A stretch of DNA of 64,000 bases from Cellulomonas humilata (GTDB lineage: Bacteria; Actinomycetota; Actinomycetes; Actinomycetales; Cellulomonadaceae). Positions 62,139-64,000 of the stretch are shown piece after piece. Position 1 is the first letter of the stretch. Each line of letters begins with the position of its first letter. The stretch lies in contig NZ_JAUSVB010000005.1 in NCBI RefSeq assembly GCF_030814415.1, positions 372,001 to 436,000 of the forward strand, read 5' to 3'. Made by a program: the position numbers and the translations under genes. The notes beneath the pieces are model-generated. The model was not told the DNA's origin. It did not search any database and saw only the letters and a list, made by a program, of their open reading frames with translations.

Positions 62139-62804
62139 ATGGCTGCTCCTCAGCGCAGCAACACCGGGGCGCCCGCGGGCGGCACCGGCGGGGGCGGCGA
62201 CCGTCGTGACGGCGGTCGTGGCCGTGACGGTGGCGGCGGCCGTGGCCGCGACGCCGCAGAGAAGAGCGCGTTCCTCGAGCGCGTCGTGACGATCAACCGC
62301 GTGGCCAAGGTCGTCAAGGGCGGCCGCCGCTTCAGCTTCACCGCGCTCGTCGTGGTCGGCGACGGCGACGGCACCGTGGGTGTCGGCTACGGGAAGGCCA
62401 AGGAGGTGCCCGCGGCGATCGCCAAGGGTGTCGAGGAGGCCAAGAAGAACTTCTTCAAGGTCCCGCGCATCCAGGGCACCATCCCGCACCCCATCCAGGG
62501 TGAGGCCGCTGCCGGTGTCGTCTTCCTGCGTCCGGCCTCGCCGGGTACCGGCGTGATCGCCGGTGGCCCGGTGCGCGCCGTGCTCGAGTGCGCCGGTATC
62601 CACGACGTCCTGAGCAAGTCGCTCGGCTCGTCGAACGCGATCAACATCGTGCACGCCACGGTCGCGGCCCTCCGTGGCCTCGAGCGTCCCGAGGCCGTGG
62701 CCGCGCGCCGTGGTCTCCCGGTCGAGCACGTCGTCCCGGCTGCCCTCCTCCGTGCCCAGGCTGCCGGCCTGGCCGCAGCGGCGGGCTCGAAGGCAGGTGC
62801 CTGA
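62139..62804 (+). CDS. rpsE: 30S ribosomal protein S5 with Gly/Arg-rich N-terminus
   Basis: S5 of 221 aa. The core has [21 protein letters not shown] and [13 protein letters not shown]. Residues 1-45 are an extra Gly/Arg/Asp-rich segment with [16 protein letters not shown], absent in E. coli S5 (166 aa). Confidence 0.96.
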   Translation: MAAPQRSNTGAPAGGTGGGGDRRDGGRGRDGGGGRGRDAAEKSAFLERVVTINRVAKVVKGGRRFSFTALVVVGDGDGTVGVGYGKAKEVPAAIAKGVEEAKKNFFKVPRIQGTIPHPIQGEAAAGVVFLRPASPGTGVIAGGPVRAVLECAGIHDVLSKSLGSSNAINIVHATVAALRGLERPEAVAARRGLPVEHVVPAALLRAQAAGLAAAAGSKAGA

Positions 62805-62986
62805 TGGCTCGACTCAAGGTGACCCAGACGCGATCTGGCATCGGCGGTAAGCAGAACCAGCGCGACACCCTGCGCACCCTCGGCCTCAAGCGGATCGGCG
62901 ACGTCGTCGTCAAGGAGGACCGCCCTGAGATCCGCGGCATGGTCAAGACGGTGACGCACCTTGTCGCGGTCGAAGAGGTGGAGTGA
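62804..62986 (+). CDS. rpmD: 50S ribosomal protein L30
   Basis: L30 (60 aa), [19 protein letters not shown] and [18 protein letters not shown] overlaps the rpsE stop by one base. Confidence 0.96.
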   Translation: MARLKVTQTRSGIGGKQNQRDTLRTLGLKRIGDVVVKEDRPEIRGMVKTVTHLVAVEEVE

Positions 62987-62988
62987 CC

Positions 62989-63720
62989 ATGGCTGACGAG
63001 AAGAACGACAAGGCGGAGGCTGAGGTGACGGCCCCCAAGAAGGCCGCTGCCAAGAAGGCTCCCGCGAAGAAGGCCGCCGACACGGAGTCCGCTCCGAAGG
63101 CGACCAAGGCGAAGGCCGCTGCCGCGGACAAGCCGGCCAAGGCCGACAAGGCCGAGGCGACTGAGGCTGCACCGAAGGCGAAGGCCCCCAAGGCCGAGCC
63201 CAAGGCTGCTGCGCCGAAGAAGACGGTCTCCGCCGCGGCGGCGAAGGCGGCCGAGGCCGCTGCGCAGCCCGGCAACGGTGGCACGCTCAAGGTGCACCAC
63301 CTCCGTCCGGCCCCGGGCGCCAAGACCGCCAAGACCCGCGTGGGTCGTGGCGAGGCGTCCAAGGGCAAGACGGCCGGTCGTGGCACCAAGGGCACCAAGG
63401 CCCGCTACCAGGTGCCGACGCGCTTCGAGGGTGGGCAGATGCCTCTGCACATGCGCCTCCCGAAGCTGCGCGGCTTCAAGAACCCGTTCCGCGTCGAGTA
63501 CCAGGTGGTCAACCTGGACAAGCTCTCGGCGCTGTACCCGAGCGGTGGCGACGTGACGGTCGCCGACCTCGTGGCGAAGGGCGCTGTCCGCAAGGGCAAG
63601 CCCGTCAAGGTGCTCGGCACCGGTGAGCTCACGGTCAAGGTCTCTGTCGCGGTCGACGCCTACTCGGCGTCCGCGAAGGACGCGATCGTGGCTGCCGGCG
63701 GAAGCGTCGCGCAGGACTGA
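62989..63720 (+). CDS. rplO: 50S ribosomal protein L15 with lysine/alanine-rich N-terminal extension
   Basis: L15 of 243 aa against about 145 in E. coli. The core starts near residue 99 ([34 protein letters not shown], shown by its start and end) and contains [20 protein letters not shown]. Residues 1-98 are low-complexity, rich in Lys, Ala and Pro, with repeated KKAPAKK and KAEAT-like text resembling the histone H1-like tails of bacterial nucleoid proteins. ATG 62989 is used; GTG 62983 overlaps the rpmD stop. Last gene before a terminator. Confidence 0.94.
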   Translation: MADEKNDKAEAEVTAPKKAAAKKAPAKKAADTESAPKATKAKAAAADKPAKADKAEATEAAPKAKAPKAEPKAAAPKKTVSAAAAKAAEAAAQPGNGGTLKVHHLRPAPGAKTAKTRVGRGEASKGKTAGRGTKGTKARYQVPTRFEGGQMPLHMRLPKLRGFKNPFRVEYQVVNLDKLSALYPSGGDVTVADLVAKGAVRKGKPVKVLGTGELTVKVSVAVDAYSASAKDAIVAAGGSVAQD

Positions 63721-63727
63721 TCGAAGG

Positions 63728-63765
63728 ACGGGACCGGTGGGGACGTAGTTACCCACCGGTCCCGT
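63728..63765 (+). terminator. Terminator between rplO and secY
   Basis: A perfect 14-bp stem (ACGGGACCGGTGGG with its complement) and a 10-nt loop, seven bases after the rplO stop. Confidence 0.8.
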
Positions 63766-63788
63766 TCCGTATGTCGACGGGCATCAGT

Positions 63789-63794
63789 TAGGGT
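63789..63794 (+). promoter_or_regulatory. Candidate -10 box (TAGGGT) for secY
   Basis: TAGGGT lies about 90 bases before secY, beyond the rplO terminator; no clear -35 box is visible. Confidence 0.3.
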
Positions 63795-63881
63795 GCCCCG
63801 GTGCTCGCGACTCGTCGCGGGCTGCACGGCCGGAATGGACCGGTCGTACGAGATGCCGCTCCGGCGGCCCAGGAGGACCAG

Positions 63882-64000
63882 GTGCTAGGCGCATTCGTGC
63901 GGGCGTTCCGAACGCCCGACCTGCGGCGCAAGCTGCTCTTCACCATCGGGATCATGGTGCTCTTCCGTGTCGGCTCGTTCCTGCCGACGCCGGGGGTCTC
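63882..64000 (+). CDS. secY: Preprotein translocase subunit SecY (5' part only)
   Basis: GTG 63882 has AGGAGG five bases upstream and begins LGAFVRAFRTPDLRRKLLFT, the known SecY N-terminus, followed by the first transmembrane segment. About 39 codons are inside the window. It is the expected gene after rplO. Confidence 0.9.
   Translation, partial: MLGAFVRAFRTPDLRRKLLFTIGIMVLFRVGSFLPTPGV

Overview
The window is chromosomal DNA of a very high-GC Gram-positive actinobacterium, most likely a Micrococcales member close to Cellulomonas (inference). The grounds are GC-rich codon use, frequent GTG and TTG starts, an actinobacterial gene order (tRNA-Trp, secE, nusG, rplK, rplA; rplJ, rplL; rpoB, rpoC; rpsL, rpsG, fusA, tuf; S10 and spc operons; secY), actinobacterial rpmG/HadA/HadB linkage and a secreted starch-binding alpha-amylase. 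I see no insertion sequence, prophage, CRISPR array or rRNA gene.

Left part (1-28.6 kb) is mixed metabolic and regulatory DNA. It holds a secreted GH13 alpha-amylase with a CBM20, an FprA-type ferredoxin-NADP reductase, a polar amino-acid ABC importer, an HtpX-like protease, YajQ and tRNA-Tyr. Next come a ClpN/HTH pair divergent from an ABC exporter over a triple operator, a RecQ helicase with a C-terminal phosphoribosyltransferase-like domain, PncA, a small lipoprotein, tRNA-Thr and tRNA-Met, and rpmG with two MaoC/Had-like dehydratases. A LacI regulator with twin operators then faces two overlapping MFS paralogues, followed by murB. The rest is a GntR/membrane-protein pair with a palindromic operator, a histidine kinase, response regulator and adenosine-deaminase-like operon, a MerR-VOC fusion with its own 19-bp-spacer promoter, a second ABC exporter and an aspartate aminotransferase.

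Right part (28.8-64 kb) is the transcription and translation superoperon region. The rplKA and rplJL pairs are separated by an inserted four-gene module: an intracellular subtilase, an ECF sigma factor and a small beta-rich protein on the minus strand, facing a TPR-CHAT protease on the plus strand. This looks like a protease-based regulatory or conflict system and is the best candidate for a poorly described system here. A second unusual insertion lies between rpoC and rpsL: a calpain-type cysteine protease with a Flp/TadE-like N-terminal membrane segment, overlapped by a small lipoprotein gene.

The ribosomal leaders carry recognisable RNA features: an L10-type leader with an attenuator-like hairpin, a 26-nt element shared (one mismatch) by the rpsL and rpsJ leaders, and a nested stem between rpsQ and rplN. 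Several ribosomal or transcription proteins have low-complexity extensions: L15 (lysine/alanine-rich, about 98 residues), NusG (acidic, about 90), S5 (Gly/Arg-rich) and S3 (C-terminal tail). The window ends inside secY.
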